Source: Terriglobia bacterium (lineage in GTDB: Bacteria > Acidobacteriota > Terriglobia > Terriglobales > Acidobacteriaceae). Taken from it: a DNA stretch of 33,386 bases. A program made the translations under genes and the position numbers. The notes beneath the pieces are model-generated. The model saw nothing but the letters and a program-made list of their open reading frames with translations, ran no database searches and had not been told where the DNA came from. The stretch spans positions 1 through 33,386 of the forward strand of contig JAVUPY010000031.1 of NCBI GenBank assembly GCA_032252755.1. Reading direction: 5' to 3'. This document shows, in pieces, positions 26,603-33,386 of this stretch; the stretch's first letter is position 1; every line of letters starts with the position of its first letter.

Positions 26603-29600
26603 CAGAACGTCTGCCCAATACTGAAGAACACGTTGAACCTTCGCATCGTCTCGTAGTGCGGTACCGCCGGCGCGATCGGGTCCTTGATCGGAAATACCGC
26701 CGGGTTCAGGTTATAGCCGAAATCGATGCGCACCGGCCCAATCGGCGTCTTATACCGAACCCCGGTTCCGACCGCGTGCGCAATAAAGTTGAAATCGCAA
26801 GTCCCCGCCGCCGAGGTATCTTTGCAGCTGTTCGGATTCTTCTGCTTCCACCGGAAAAAGTTTGAAAAAAGATCGTCTGCCGTCGGAAAAACGTTCCCCA
26901 TGTCGTGGAAAAATACCAGGCTGAGGTTTTGACCAACCCACGGCAGGTTCATCGGAGGCAACCGCAACTCGATATTGTTTATGAAATCCGCACTCCCGCC
27001 GATCGGCGTTCCCGAAGCCGGGTCCCGTGGCCCAGCCTGGTTGATCGAGAATCCACGGTGCGAGTTCCCTCCGCCCTCGAAGAAGCGCTCCGGCAGCGGT
27101 ACCACCGGTGATTGTCCCGGCAAGCACGTCGGACAACTCCCGTACGGCGCCTCATACCCGAACCTGGTCGATCGCGCCAGCACGTATTTCTTCTTGAACG
27201 TGTAATACGTCGAATTCTGCACGAAAATCCTGCCGAAGTTGGCCTCTGATCCGAAGTATCCGCTCGCAATGCCAAAGTTTGCGATTGTGTAGTTCCCCTT
27301 CGTCGAGTCAAGCGGATCGTCGCGCTGATCGCGAATGAAAGCGACGCTTGGCATTCCCACGCGCACCGGTTGCGAGTTCAGCGCAATCGTTGTCGGATCG
27401 AAATTCGGGGGCAAATCGCTAGCCTTCACCCGTCGGTAGCTGAATCCATATAGCATCGTGATGGACTTGTTCACGTGATGCTCGAGTTGCGTCGCTTCTT
27501 CCAGTCTCTCCGATGTAAAAGTCGTCACGTCCCGTGTGTTGTCGTAAAACGTGCTGATAGTGAATTTCAGGTTGGGATTGTCAAACAACCTTGGCGCCTC
27601 GAACGTCAGCAGAACGCGCTGCTGCAGCGCACCCAAACTCGACTTGAATATGATGGACTGGTCCTTGCCGCGGAAATTCAGCCGCGTCACGTCGAACGAT
27701 ACGCGCGGGCTCACGCCCGTCTGCCCCTGCGGCGACGTCCCCTGGCCCGCATTCACGCCCGTCCCGATTTCCACTCCAAACCCGTAGTTGAATGTGTATC
27801 TCTTCGCCTCTTTGATCTCGAACAGCAGGTTTTTCTTTTCGGCTGTCCCGTCAGGGTTTTGGACCGCCATATCGACCTGGTTGAAAAGTCCGAGATCATA
27901 GAGGCGGCGCTGGCTGTCCAGCATTGCCAACTGGCTCAGCGCATCGCCTGACTTGATCGAGATGTCGCGATCCACGATCGCTGGCCGCGTATTCTCCAGT
28001 CCGGTCACGTAGACGTTATCGACGAAAACTCTCGGCCCCTCCTCGATCTCATACCGAACGTCCATCCTGTTCGGGTCTTCTTTCGCAGGCTCGAAGAAGG
28101 GCATCACCTGCACGGACGGGAACCCGCGATTGAAATAGTAGTTCAGAATCAGGTCGCGATCTTGTGCCACGTTAACTTGCGAGAACGGCTGCCCCTTGAT
28201 CGTCGACAGCATGTCCTTCAAGTCGCTCTCAGGAAAACTCTTGTCACCGGTAATGGTCATCGAGTGAACCAGCAACTGCGGCCCCTCGACAATGCGGAAC
28301 ACCACTCCCATCCGTTCCGCGTCGTTATCGAGGTTATCCTTCACATTTGCCTTCACTTCGACCTTACTGAAGCCATTCGTACGGTAGAGTTCAGTGATGG
28401 AATTCGCGTCTCGGGTCAGCAGCGACTGACTGTACCGTCCATGAGAAAGCAGCCATCCCGCTGGCTGAATCGTCATCCGTTCGCGGATCAGCGAAGAGGG
28501 GAAATACTTATTTCCCTCAATCTTGACACTCGTAAGTTTGTGGCGAGGCCCACGATCGATCATATAAACAATTTCGACGTGCTTGTTCTGCTGATCGCGG
28601 ATTCGATTGAAACTGACTTTGGCGTCGAAGAAGCCGAGCGTCTGCAGGTAGTCCGTTAGGTTCCGCCTGCCCTCATTCAGCAGGTCGTCATCCACCGCCC
28701 CCTCTTCGTAGACCGGAACATACCGCTTCAGTGTCGACTGTGAGAGCTTCACGCCATCCGTCCGAATTTCTACCGTTGGCCCCGGATCAACGGAAAATGT
28801 GTACTCCACAGTATCGCTGGCGTCGATGTACTTCCGGCTCAGCAGCGTGGTCTGCGCCTCAAGCCGGGTTTCGCCTTGGAACCTCTTCCTCAGCTTCTTC
28901 AGAACCTTCGTCACCGTCTGGGCCCGAACCACGTCGCCCGTGTGCAGACCTGTGATCTCCTGAAACTCCTTAGAACTGAACCCGCTGCTCCCCTCGACAA
29001 TGACATTTCCCACACGCGCCTGCCGACCTGCCGCGACGTGGAACAGGATGTTGACCTGCTGCCTTTCCGGAACGACTGTTTTCTCCGCCGTGACCCTCGC
29101 CCGGTAGTACCCGTCGTCCTGCATCACCTTTTCTATCAGTGGGAAGGCAGCCTGCAGCTTTTCGTCGGTAAGCAGTTCACCCAACTCGAGGTTCGAAGCA
29201 TTCACCAGTTGCGCTTCATTGGGTCCCTTCTTCGGCAACCCCACCACGCCCACCGCGCCGACAAAGTGGTTCCTCGTAACCGCAAACGTGAGGTCCACTC
29301 CGTCCCCGCTGCGCTTCGCCTCCACCGAGATGTCGTCCAGCAATCCGGTGGCGTAAAGCGCACGGATGCTTCGCTGGATCTTCACCCGGTCCAATGGCTG
29401 CCCTACTTTTTGTTCTACTCGTTTGGAAAGGTCCGCTTCCTGGTCAGCCGACACTCCGCGGAACCCGATACTCTTCACCGGAATGCCATACGGAACAGCC
29501 TTCACCATTGGGTTGAGCGAGGTTCGTTCTGGCGCTGGCCTCGTTTCCCCCTGCTGCCCTGCCGCACACACCACCGCCAGCAGGAGACACATCGCCAACC

Positions 29601-29631
29601 GGATTCCCGCGCGGTAGTAGTGCCGTAACAA
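26602..29631 (-). CDS. Omp85 outer-membrane assembly protein (BamA/TamA family) with seven POTRA-like repeats
   Basis: The protein has about 1009 residues. A signal peptide (AMCLLLAVVCAAG) is followed by seven consecutive POTRA-like repeats, each ending in a 'V.F.V..GP' strand and starting the next with 'V..V.I.G', over about residues 50-620. A 16-strand-type barrel follows, with a C-terminal FSIGQTF; the terminal Phe is the usual outer-membrane signal. Omp85 proteins insert beta-barrel proteins into the outer membrane. Whether it is the main BamA or a TamA-like partner of the adjacent TamB cannot be settled here. I chose TTG 29631 (GGGGA upstream); ATG 29592 is possible. The frame open to 29766 runs through an intergenic hairpin and is rejected. 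Confidence 0.9.
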   Translation of the reverse strand: MLRHYYRAGIRLAMCLLLAVVCAAGQQGETRPAPERTSLNPMVKAVPYGIPVKSIGFRGVSADQEADLSKRVEQKVGQPLDRVKIQRSIRALYATGLLDDISVEAKRSGDGVDLTFAVTRNHFVGAVGVVGLPKKGPNEAQLVNASNLELGELLTDEKLQAAFPLIEKVMQDDGYYRARVTAEKTVVPERQQVNILFHVAAGRQARVGNVIVEGSSGFSSKEFQEITGLHTGDVVRAQTVTKVLKKLRKRFQGETRLEAQTTLLSRKYIDASDTVEYTFSVDPGPTVEIRTDGVKLSQSTLKRYVPVYEEGAVDDDLLNEGRRNLTDYLQTLGFFDAKVSFNRIRDQQNKHVEIVYMIDRGPRHKLTSVKIEGNKYFPSSLIRERMTIQPAGWLLSHGRYSQSLLTRDANSITELYRTNGFSKVEVKANVKDNLDNDAERMGVVFRIVEGPQLLVHSMTITGDKSFPESDLKDMLSTIKGQPFSQVNVAQDRDLILNYYFNRGFPSVQVMPFFEPAKEDPNRMDVRYEIEEGPRVFVDNVYVTGLENTRPAIVDRDISIKSGDALSQLAMLDSQRRLYDLGLFNQVDMAVQNPDGTAEKKNLLFEIKEAKRYTFNYGFGVEIGTGVNAGQGTSPQGQTGVSPRVSFDVTRLNFRGKDQSIIFKSSLGALQQRVLLTFEAPRLFDNPNLKFTISTFYDNTRDVTTFTSERLEEATQLEHHVNKSITMLYGFSYRRVKASDLPPNFDPTTIALNSQPVRVGMPSVAFIRDQRDDPLDSTKGNYTIANFGIASGYFGSEANFGRIFVQNSTYYTFKKKYVLARSTRFGYEAPYGSCPTCLPGQSPVVPLPERFFEGGGNSHRGFSINQAGPRDPASGTPIGGSADFINNIELRLPPMNLPWVGQNLSLVFFHDMGNVFPTADDLFSNFFRWKQKNPNSCKDTSAAGTCDFNFIAHAVGTGVRYKTPIGPVRIDFGYNLNPAVFPIKDPIAPAVPHYETMRRFNVFFSIGQTF

Positions 29632-29655
29632 TGCAATCCCCAATTTAAGAAACCC

Positions 29656-29692
29656 GTGCCCCACATGTGCCGCAGTTAGCAGATATGGGTAC
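29656..29692. repeat. Dispersed hairpin element, copy A
   Basis: Arms 29656-29670 and 29679-29692 flank an 8-nt loop (cgcagtta). The stem has a bulged C before the outer three pairs, as in copy C, with two internal mismatches. It lies in the divergent spacer between the Omp85 gene and the ThiF-family gene. Confidence 0.65.
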
Positions 29693-29809
29693 TCTCCCGC
29701 AACGCCGTCATTCCGAGCAGCCACGCGCGGTTGTGCGGCGGAGTCGACGGACCCGCATTTCCCCACAACTTCACGTCTGCTCGAAAACTCTAACTGGAGC
29801 GCAGGCCCT

Positions 29810-29815
29810 TATAAT
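29810..29815 (+). promoter_or_regulatory. Consensus -10 box for the ThiF-family gene
   Basis: A perfect TATAAT lies 20 nt before ATG 29835, with no good -35 at 16-18 nt. If used, the leader would be only about 13 nt. Confidence 0.4.
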
Positions 29816-29834
29816 ACCTTCCGGACCGCATTTC

Positions 29835-30863
29835 ATGGACTCGAACTTGCGTTTGGAAGATCGGTACTCCCGGCAAATTCTCTTCTGGGGCATCGGCGCG
29901 GAAGGCCAGGCCAAACTCGCACAGAGTTCGGTCGCAGTCGTCGGCTGCGGCGCCACAGGTTCAGCCCTCAGTTCGCTACTCGCTCGCGCCGGAATCGGCA
30001 CCCTTCGCGTCATTGATCGCGATTATGTCGAGTCCTCCAATCTTCAGCGCCAGGTCCTCTTCGATGAATCCGACGCCGCCGAATCTTTCCCCAAGGCCAT
30101 CGCCGCCCAGCGAAAACTCCAGTCGGCTAATTCGTCCATCAAGATCGAAGGCCTCGTCGCCGACCTTACTCCCGACAACATCGAAGAGATTCTCGACGGC
30201 GCAGACCTGATCCTCGACGGTACCGACAATTTCGAAACCCGTTACCTGATCAACGATTACGCCGTCTCGAAGAATATTCCCTGGATCTACACCGCCGCCG
30301 TCGGCAGCTATTGCGTCACCATGAATATCCTGCCCGGCGAAACTGCCTGCCTCGCCTGCGTCTTCCCGGATTCCCCCGAGGGTATCGTCGAAACCTGTGA
30401 CACCAGCGGCATTCTCAATTCCGCAGTTAATGCCGCCGCGAGCCTGAGCGCCACCGAAGCCCTCAAGTTTCTCGTCGGCGCTCGCGACAAGATGCGCCGG
30501 ACTTTGCTCTCTTTCGACGTCTGGGAAAACGATCGCGCCGAGATCTCCGCCACCAAACCGCGCACCGGGTGCCGCGCCTGTGGCGAACGCGATTTCGTCC
30601 ATCTCGCCGGCGAAGCCGCTCCGCACATCTCCATGTGCGGCCGCAACTCCGTCCAAATCCACGAGCGCCATCGGCCCATCGACTTCCCTTCGATGAGCGC
30701 GCGGCTCGGCCCCCACGGCACGGTTCGCTATAACGAATTTGTTCTGAAGTTCTACCGGGATCCTCTGGAAATGACCCTTTTTCCTGATGGTCGAGCCATC
30801 ATAAAGGGCACCACGGATACCGGCATCGCCCGTAGTTTATACGCCCGTTTCGTAGGCTCCTGA
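29835..30863 (+). CDS. ThiF/MoeB/HesA-family adenylyltransferase with C-terminal extension
   Basis: This 342-residue E1-like enzyme should adenylate the C terminus of a small sulfur-carrier protein (ThiS or MoaD type). It shows RYSRQILFWGIG (10-21), nucleotide loop VVGCGATGS (35-43), DRDYVESSNLQRQ (61-73), LDGTDNFETRYLIND (127-141), zinc pairs CLAC (172-175) and CRAC (246-249), and the catalytic-type Cys188 in ETCDTSGIL. Residues ~260-342 (CGRNSVQI..., then TLFPDGRAIIKGTTD) form an extra domain in place of the rhodanese domain seen in some relatives. ATG 29835 is chosen by homology; the frame open from 29667 covers non-coding sequence. ThiF versus MoeB cannot be decided, and no carrier gene is adjacent. 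Confidence 0.9.
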   Translation: MDSNLRLEDRYSRQILFWGIGAEGQAKLAQSSVAVVGCGATGSALSSLLARAGIGTLRVIDRDYVESSNLQRQVLFDESDAAESFPKAIAAQRKLQSANSSIKIEGLVADLTPDNIEEILDGADLILDGTDNFETRYLINDYAVSKNIPWIYTAAVGSYCVTMNILPGETACLACVFPDSPEGIVETCDTSGILNSAVNAAASLSATEALKFLVGARDKMRRTLLSFDVWENDRAEISATKPRTGCRACGERDFVHLAGEAAPHISMCGRNSVQIHERHRPIDFPSMSARLGPHGTVRYNEFVLKFYRDPLEMTLFPDGRAIIKGTTDTGIARSLYARFVGS

Positions 30864-30891
30864 CCGCTAGTACAGCACTCAAAAAGACCTG

Positions 30892-30920
30892 TTGGGCATC
30901 TTCGTACTCTGGCCTACAAT
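30892..30920 (+). promoter_or_regulatory. Likely sigma70-type promoter for the small exported protein
   Basis: TTGGGC (30892-30897) and TACAAT (30915-30920) are separated by exactly 17 nt. Transcription would begin near 30927, placing hairpin copy B in the 5' leader. Confidence 0.5.
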
Positions 30921-30933
30921 CCAACTCCGCAGA

Positions 30934-30972
30934 GTGCTCCACTTCTGCCGCCGTTAGCAGATGTGGGTTCAC
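30934..30972. repeat. Dispersed hairpin element, copy B
   Basis: Arms 30934-30948 and 30957-30972 flank an 8-nt loop (cgccgtta). The stem has one mismatch, one G-T pair and an internal asymmetry at the same place as the bulge in copy C. It ends 22 nt before ATG 30995. Confidence 0.65.
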
Positions 30973-30994
30973 GAGATGCCCTTGGAGAAATTCT

Positions 30995-31609
30995 ATGCAG
31001 CGCACCCTCACTGCTTTGCTGCTGTTTCTGTTCACCCTACCCGCGTGGGCACAATCCATCCCAGGAACCTTCAACCGCATGCCACCTCGCCGCGACGTTG
31101 ATCTCTATTCTGTCCCGGTGATCACGACCCCGCAGATCAGCTTCGGTTCGGGTCTCACGCCGCCCGTCATTTCCCTCGGCCAGGAACAGGTTGTCAGCAC
31201 GCCAACTGGCACGTATCCGCCATCGCTCCTATTGCAGCAAGGAGAATCTTACGAGGAGAACCAGCAACCGAATAGCTGGCCCTATGCCCGACTTCGCCCG
31301 GTGAGAATGGCCCGCTTCGACTTCGTTGTCGCGCCCACTGAAGGCGTGGGTCCTGCCCGATCCGAAACGGAGAGCTTAGGGGAAGCCGCCGATTCCATGC
31401 GCAAGGGCCCGCCACCCACGCAGCACACCTACACCAATCAGGACATCGATCGGCTGAATAATTCAAACCAGAACTTCAGCACACCTTCCGCGAAGCCGCA
31501 GGAACAGCCCGCGCAGCCTCCCTCGAACGTGCAACCGCAGAAGCAACAGTTGCAGGAAAACCAGCGCTCTCCGTTCGCTCCGCAACTGACCGCCGACGCC
31601 GACGAATAA
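30995..31609 (+). CDS. Small exported proline/glutamine-rich protein, unknown function
   Basis: The protein has 204 residues. A signal peptide (TALLLFLFTLPAWAQ, cleavage near 19-20) precedes a mature part with no recognised domain. The middle holds short hydrophobic strands (PVITTPQISFGSGL, ARFDFVVAPTEGVG). The last ~60 residues are low-complexity, rich in Gln, Pro, Asn and Ser, and end in a short acidic tail (ADADE). This suggests a secreted or surface, partly disordered protein. GGAG lies 9 nt before ATG 30995, and a 17-nt-spaced promoter is upstream. It is convergent with another secreted protein of unknown function. Confidence 0.75.
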   Translation: MQRTLTALLLFLFTLPAWAQSIPGTFNRMPPRRDVDLYSVPVITTPQISFGSGLTPPVISLGQEQVVSTPTGTYPPSLLLQQGESYEENQQPNSWPYARLRPVRMARFDFVVAPTEGVGPARSETESLGEAADSMRKGPPPTQHTYTNQDIDRLNNSNQNFSTPSAKPQEQPAQPPSNVQPQKQQLQENQRSPFAPQLTADADE

Positions 31610-31623
31610 TTCCTTCACTCTCC

Positions 31624-31660
31624 GTGCCCCACGTCTGCCGCATTGAGCAGACGTGGGCAC
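31624..31660. repeat. Dispersed hairpin element, copy C (best-paired copy)
   Basis: GTGCCCCACGTCTGC (31624-31638) and GCAGACGTGGGCAC (31647-31660) form 11 bp, a single bulged C, then 3 bp, around the 8-nt loop cgcattga. It lies between convergent stops (31609 and 31690), so it may also work as a two-way terminator, although it lacks T-runs. Confidence 0.8.
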
Positions 31661-31689
31661 CACGCTGCCCCAATCGCACCAGATTATCT

Positions 31690-33363
31690 TTACTCCTGAT
31701 CCGAGTTCCCAATAATCATCGTGCTGTTCCGCCCCTTCGTCACCGTCATGATCTCGGTATCCGAACCCTTTGATTGCAGCAGCGTCGTCGCGATCCCCAG
31801 TTGCGCCAACGTCCGAGCTTCATCGTCCGGAATCTCTTTCAGCAGACCCGCCGCCCACAGCGGCGAAATCTCAGAAGCCTGCGACAGCAGCGCTTTCCAT
31901 CCAGCGACCGACGGCCAGTACGCCTTCGGAGCCTGGTTCGGATCGTCGGCATTCGAGTCCGTCTTGAAGATCTTTGCCGCCGAATCCATTCCCTTCTCGA
32001 TATATTTCTTCGCGTCATCCGTCTCGCCCATGCGCGAATAGGCTCTTGCCAGCGACGAGTAGTGCATCAATTGCTGATCGCCGTTGAGCTTATCGATCCC
32101 ATCCGCCGCCTTCGAAAGCGCCTGCTCCGCAACGCTCGGCTGTTTCTTCCATGTGACTTGCGAAATATGCATGTAAGTGTCCACACGGAGTGCATCATTC
32201 TGCAGCGACGCCGCATTCGCGAGTGCGTCCTGCGGATGCTTTTCTGCGTCTTCCCCGATCTTCGCCGCTTTCTGCATTTCCAGCGGACTCGGGAAACTCA
32301 TGCCGCCACGCGGTACCGCACCACCACCGCCGCTGCCACTGCCGATCATGAACGACGTGCTCCCCTTCCCTTTTCCGTCGCCCGGCGCGACCGAGTTCAT
32401 CCCCTGCGGATATTTCGCCAGCAGCGTCTGCACGTCCGTCTGCTCCTTCAGCAACTTGTCCGCTTGCTCCGGGTCGATTGTTCGCAGTGTCGGCAGCAAC
32501 TGGAAAAGCCGATATTGGTACAGTGAGTTCATCTGCACCGCACCTTGCGCCGAGGCAATGCTGATCATCATCGGCTGGGAACTCTGCGACTGCTTCTCCG
32601 CCGTTCGCCGCGCCGACTCTAGTACCGCATCGATTGCCTGGTGCACCAGGCCTGCTGGTAAGTCGTTGGAGAAGCGAACGATCATTTCGGGAAAACCCTC
32701 GTTGCTGAATGCCTGCGAATGATCGTGGTTCTGATAGCTGGCCAGCGCCGCTGTAAATAGCTGCTGCTTATCGTCGGCCTGCTCCGGCGTCATCTGCTCC
32801 ATGATCTTCGACGCCGCGCCATAAGGCATCTCTCCCTCTGCGCTCATCCGGTAAACCAGCCGCAGCGCGTGATCCATTTTCTTCTCGCGCTGATAGTAGT
32901 CCAGCAGGGCCTTCAGCACCTGCTCGCGCCCACGCGCATCCAGTTGCGTCAGATACTCATCCGCCTTCTCCGGCGCCAGCGGAACCATCGCCTTCAGCAC
33001 CTGCTCCTGCAACCGGCCGCCCACCCCCTTCAACCGCTCATTCTGTTGCGCAACTTCTCCCGCCGCGGTCATCGCCTCGTCCAGCAGTTCCAGCGCCTTC
33101 TTCTTATCGAACGATTGATACACCTGCGCTACCTGCATCAGCGTATAAGCACGTGAGCCAGGATCCAGAGATCGCGCCCCCGCCGCCGCGCCCTCCAGCA
33201 GTTGCATGGCGCGCTCGCGCTGTTCTCCAGTCAGCTTCTTTGGTGCAGAACGAGTGGAATCACCACGTACCTCTCGTGCCTGGTTTTGAATTTGGACGTC
33301 TTGTGAAAACGCACCCAAGCAGCATGAAAGAACCGCAAATGTAATCCCGCAAAGACGGCGCAT
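31690..33363 (-). CDS. Secreted alpha-helical repeat protein, unknown function
   Basis: The protein has 557 residues with a signal peptide (CGITFAVLSCCLGAFSQ, cleavage near 20). The mature part is almost wholly helical with TPR-like spacing (RAYTLMQVAQVYQSFDKKKALELLDEA at about 71-97, LMHYSSLARAYSRMGETDDAKKYIEKG in the C-terminal half). The halves are joined by a Gly/Ser-rich linker at about 324-356. I do not recognise a named family; a periplasmic scaffold is the plain reading. The start ATG 33363 has AGGAG 6 nt upstream. The adjacent Cys14-Cys15 could suggest a lipobox, but the pattern is poor. Confidence 0.8.
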   Translation of the reverse strand: MRRLCGITFAVLSCCLGAFSQDVQIQNQAREVRGDSTRSAPKKLTGEQRERAMQLLEGAAAGARSLDPGSRAYTLMQVAQVYQSFDKKKALELLDEAMTAAGEVAQQNERLKGVGGRLQEQVLKAMVPLAPEKADEYLTQLDARGREQVLKALLDYYQREKKMDHALRLVYRMSAEGEMPYGAASKIMEQMTPEQADDKQQLFTAALASYQNHDHSQAFSNEGFPEMIVRFSNDLPAGLVHQAIDAVLESARRTAEKQSQSSQPMMISIASAQGAVQMNSLYQYRLFQLLPTLRTIDPEQADKLLKEQTDVQTLLAKYPQGMNSVAPGDGKGKGSTSFMIGSGSGGGGAVPRGGMSFPSPLEMQKAAKIGEDAEKHPQDALANAASLQNDALRVDTYMHISQVTWKKQPSVAEQALSKAADGIDKLNGDQQLMHYSSLARAYSRMGETDDAKKYIEKGMDSAAKIFKTDSNADDPNQAPKAYWPSVAGWKALLSQASEISPLWAAGLLKEIPDDEARTLAQLGIATTLLQSKGSDTEIMTVTKGRNSTMIIGNSDQE

Positions 33364-33386
33364 GAAGACTCCTTTTCTGTGGCGGG

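Noticed and set aside
29632-29766. N-terminal extension of the Omp85 protein
   Set aside because: It overlaps the dispersed hairpin copy A and precedes the signal peptide without a ribosome site.

Overview
This 33.4 kb window looks like chromosomal backbone of a high-GC, diderm, soil-type bacterium, most probably an acidobacterium (Terriglobia/Koribacter-like). That placement is an inference from three things: outer-membrane assembly genes (Omp85, SurA-like, TamB), the mix of secreted hydrolases and multi-PAS kinases, and exported proteins of no recognised family. I see no phage, IS element, CRISPR array or recognisable defence island.

Layout. The left edge holds the 3' end of an RpiR-type regulator, then a secreted CocE/NonD esterase and a family-5 uracil-DNA glycosylase (+). 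A minus-strand cluster follows (small membrane protein, DUF3467 protein, GT39-type glycosyltransferase). Next come a SAM methyltransferase, tRNA-Leu(UAG), lon with a clear terminator, phenylalanine hydroxylase and an exported M20 amidohydrolase. After these, a 1167-residue soluble histidine kinase with seven PAS-like units abuts engB. A secreted triple-BON protein (-) diverges from two tandem paralogues that fuse an OmpR-type winged helix to an alpha/beta hydrolase.

The minus-strand block from about 29.6 to 19.1 kb is the main gene set. An Omp85 protein with seven POTRA-like repeats, a SurA-like chaperone and a 1344-residue TamB protein are tightly coupled (TGATG overlap, then a 4-nt gap). 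They are followed by pcm, a SpoIIE-type phosphatase and an MddA-like methyltransferase. The right part has a ThiF/MoeB-family E1 enzyme (+), a small exported proline/glutamine-rich protein (+) and a secreted helical-repeat protein (-).

The least explained signals are non-coding or architectural. One is a family of three intergenic hairpins with the same 8-nt loop length and an arm asymmetry at the same place (29656, 30934, 31624). A second is a palindrome filling an over-long 20-bp promoter spacer ahead of the BON gene. A third is a perfect 11-bp palindrome on the pcm stop codon. A fourth is an 8-bp tandem repeat forming the end of the glycosyltransferase gene. A fifth is a Cys-for-Ser swap in the nucleophile elbow of one of the two winged-helix/hydrolase fusions. 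I found no single obvious new multigene system; these are the best leads.
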